From NCBI GenBank assembly GCA_934646965.1, contig CAKUEZ010000139.1, positions 1-5,009 of the forward strand: a stretch of DNA of 5,009 nucleotides, read 5' to 3'. The notes under the pieces were generated by a model. The model searched no databases. It was not told where the DNA came from and saw only the letters and a program-made list of their open reading frames with translations. This DNA comes from an uncultured Collinsella sp. Its GTDB lineage: Bacteria > Actinomycetota > Coriobacteriia > Coriobacteriales > Coriobacteriaceae. Made by a program: the position numbers and the translations under genes. Each line of letters opens with the position of its first letter. Position 1 is the first letter of the stretch. This document shows, piece by piece, positions 4,789 to 5,009 of this stretch.

Positions 4789-5009
4789 GTGCCAGACAAA
4801 AAGACGCCGGGTGTCTCGGCTATCGATACGACGAACTTTGCGCGCCAGATTGTGCTCGACTTTGAGTTTGCGCCGATGCCAAGGCAGCGCCAGCGCCGCG
4901 GGCTGCGCAACGAGATTATCGAGGTCGGCGCGGTCAAGCTCGATAACCGCGGCAACGTGATGGGCGAGTTCTCGCAGTTTGTGCAGACGGAATATGCCGA
5001 AGGCGTCGC
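4789..5009 (+). CDS. DnaQ-like 3'-5' exonuclease, N-terminal part (3' end outside window)
   Basis: The visible 73 residues begin with a GTG start preceded by AGAAAGG eight bases upstream; an in-frame TGA at 4768-4770 rules out a longer start except CTG at 4783. The segment QIVLDFEF carries the DxE of exonuclease motif I (D24 and E26, metal-binding in DEDD nucleases). It is followed by NEIIEVGAVKLD and GEFSQFV, the typical next strands of the RNase T/DnaQ fold. The PMPRQRQRRGLR insertion before NEIIEVGAV resembles KapD/ERI-1-like stand-alone exonucleases more than the polymerase proofreading subunit. Motifs II and III lie beyond the window, so activity and substrate (DNA or RNA ends) cannot be judged. 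Confidence 0.8.
   Translation, partial: MPDKKTPGVSAIDTTNFARQIVLDFEFAPMPRQRQRRGLRNEIIEVGAVKLDNRGNVMGEFSQFVQTEYAEGV

Overview
The window looks like the chromosome of a high-GC anaerobic actinobacterium. A gut Coriobacteriia such as Collinsella is my best guess. This is inferred from the strong G/C third-position bias, the RnfB-like polyferredoxin beside a FAD-less selenium-type xanthine dehydrogenase, and leaderless-looking GTG/ATG gene starts with purine-rich ribosome sites. No 16S or other decisive marker is present.

Layout, left to right. (1) 1-438: the C-terminal part of an RnfB-type polyferredoxin with four [4Fe-4S] motifs, cut by the window edge. (2) 451-3228: an intact 925-residue xanthine dehydrogenase-family enzyme. 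It fuses a two-[2Fe-2S] module to the molybdopterin subunit and has no flavin subunit. It starts 12 bases after rnfB, with its ribosome site overlapping the rnfB stop, so the two are very probably one transcript. The unit ends at a GC-rich hairpin and a canonical terminator (3235-3327). (3) 3336-3484: two and a half copies of a ~50-bp imperfect palindrome at 61-63-bp spacing, not coding. (4) About 3648-3960: the wrecked 3' end of an ATP-binding (AAA + DUF4143) protein gene, with a one-base frameshift and a large internal deletion. (5) 3994-4640: a locus duplicated at ~301-307-bp offset. Each copy has a conserved + strand promoter that should make a short RNA, and a - strand reading frame for a small hydrophobic peptide with a basic tail. 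Only the right-hand copy keeps a start codon, a perfect ribosome site, an upstream -10 element and a LexA-like box. (6) 4789-5009: the N-terminus of a DnaQ-like (DEDD) 3'-5' exonuclease, cut by the window edge.

How the parts may work together. In the redox operon, the oxidoreductase lacks the FAD subunit that usually passes electrons to NAD+, so the adjacent iron-sulfur protein is a plausible electron partner (inference). The most interesting region is 4344-4634. A 41-residue membrane-type peptide on the - strand faces a convergent ~82-nt + strand RNA that overlaps its 3' end. The peptide's ribosome site can be hidden in a hairpin, and its promoter is overlapped by a near-consensus SOS box. 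Together these form a good candidate for an SOS-controlled type I toxin-antitoxin module, next to a decayed older copy that retains the RNA promoter but not the toxin start. None of this has been checked by database search or experiment.
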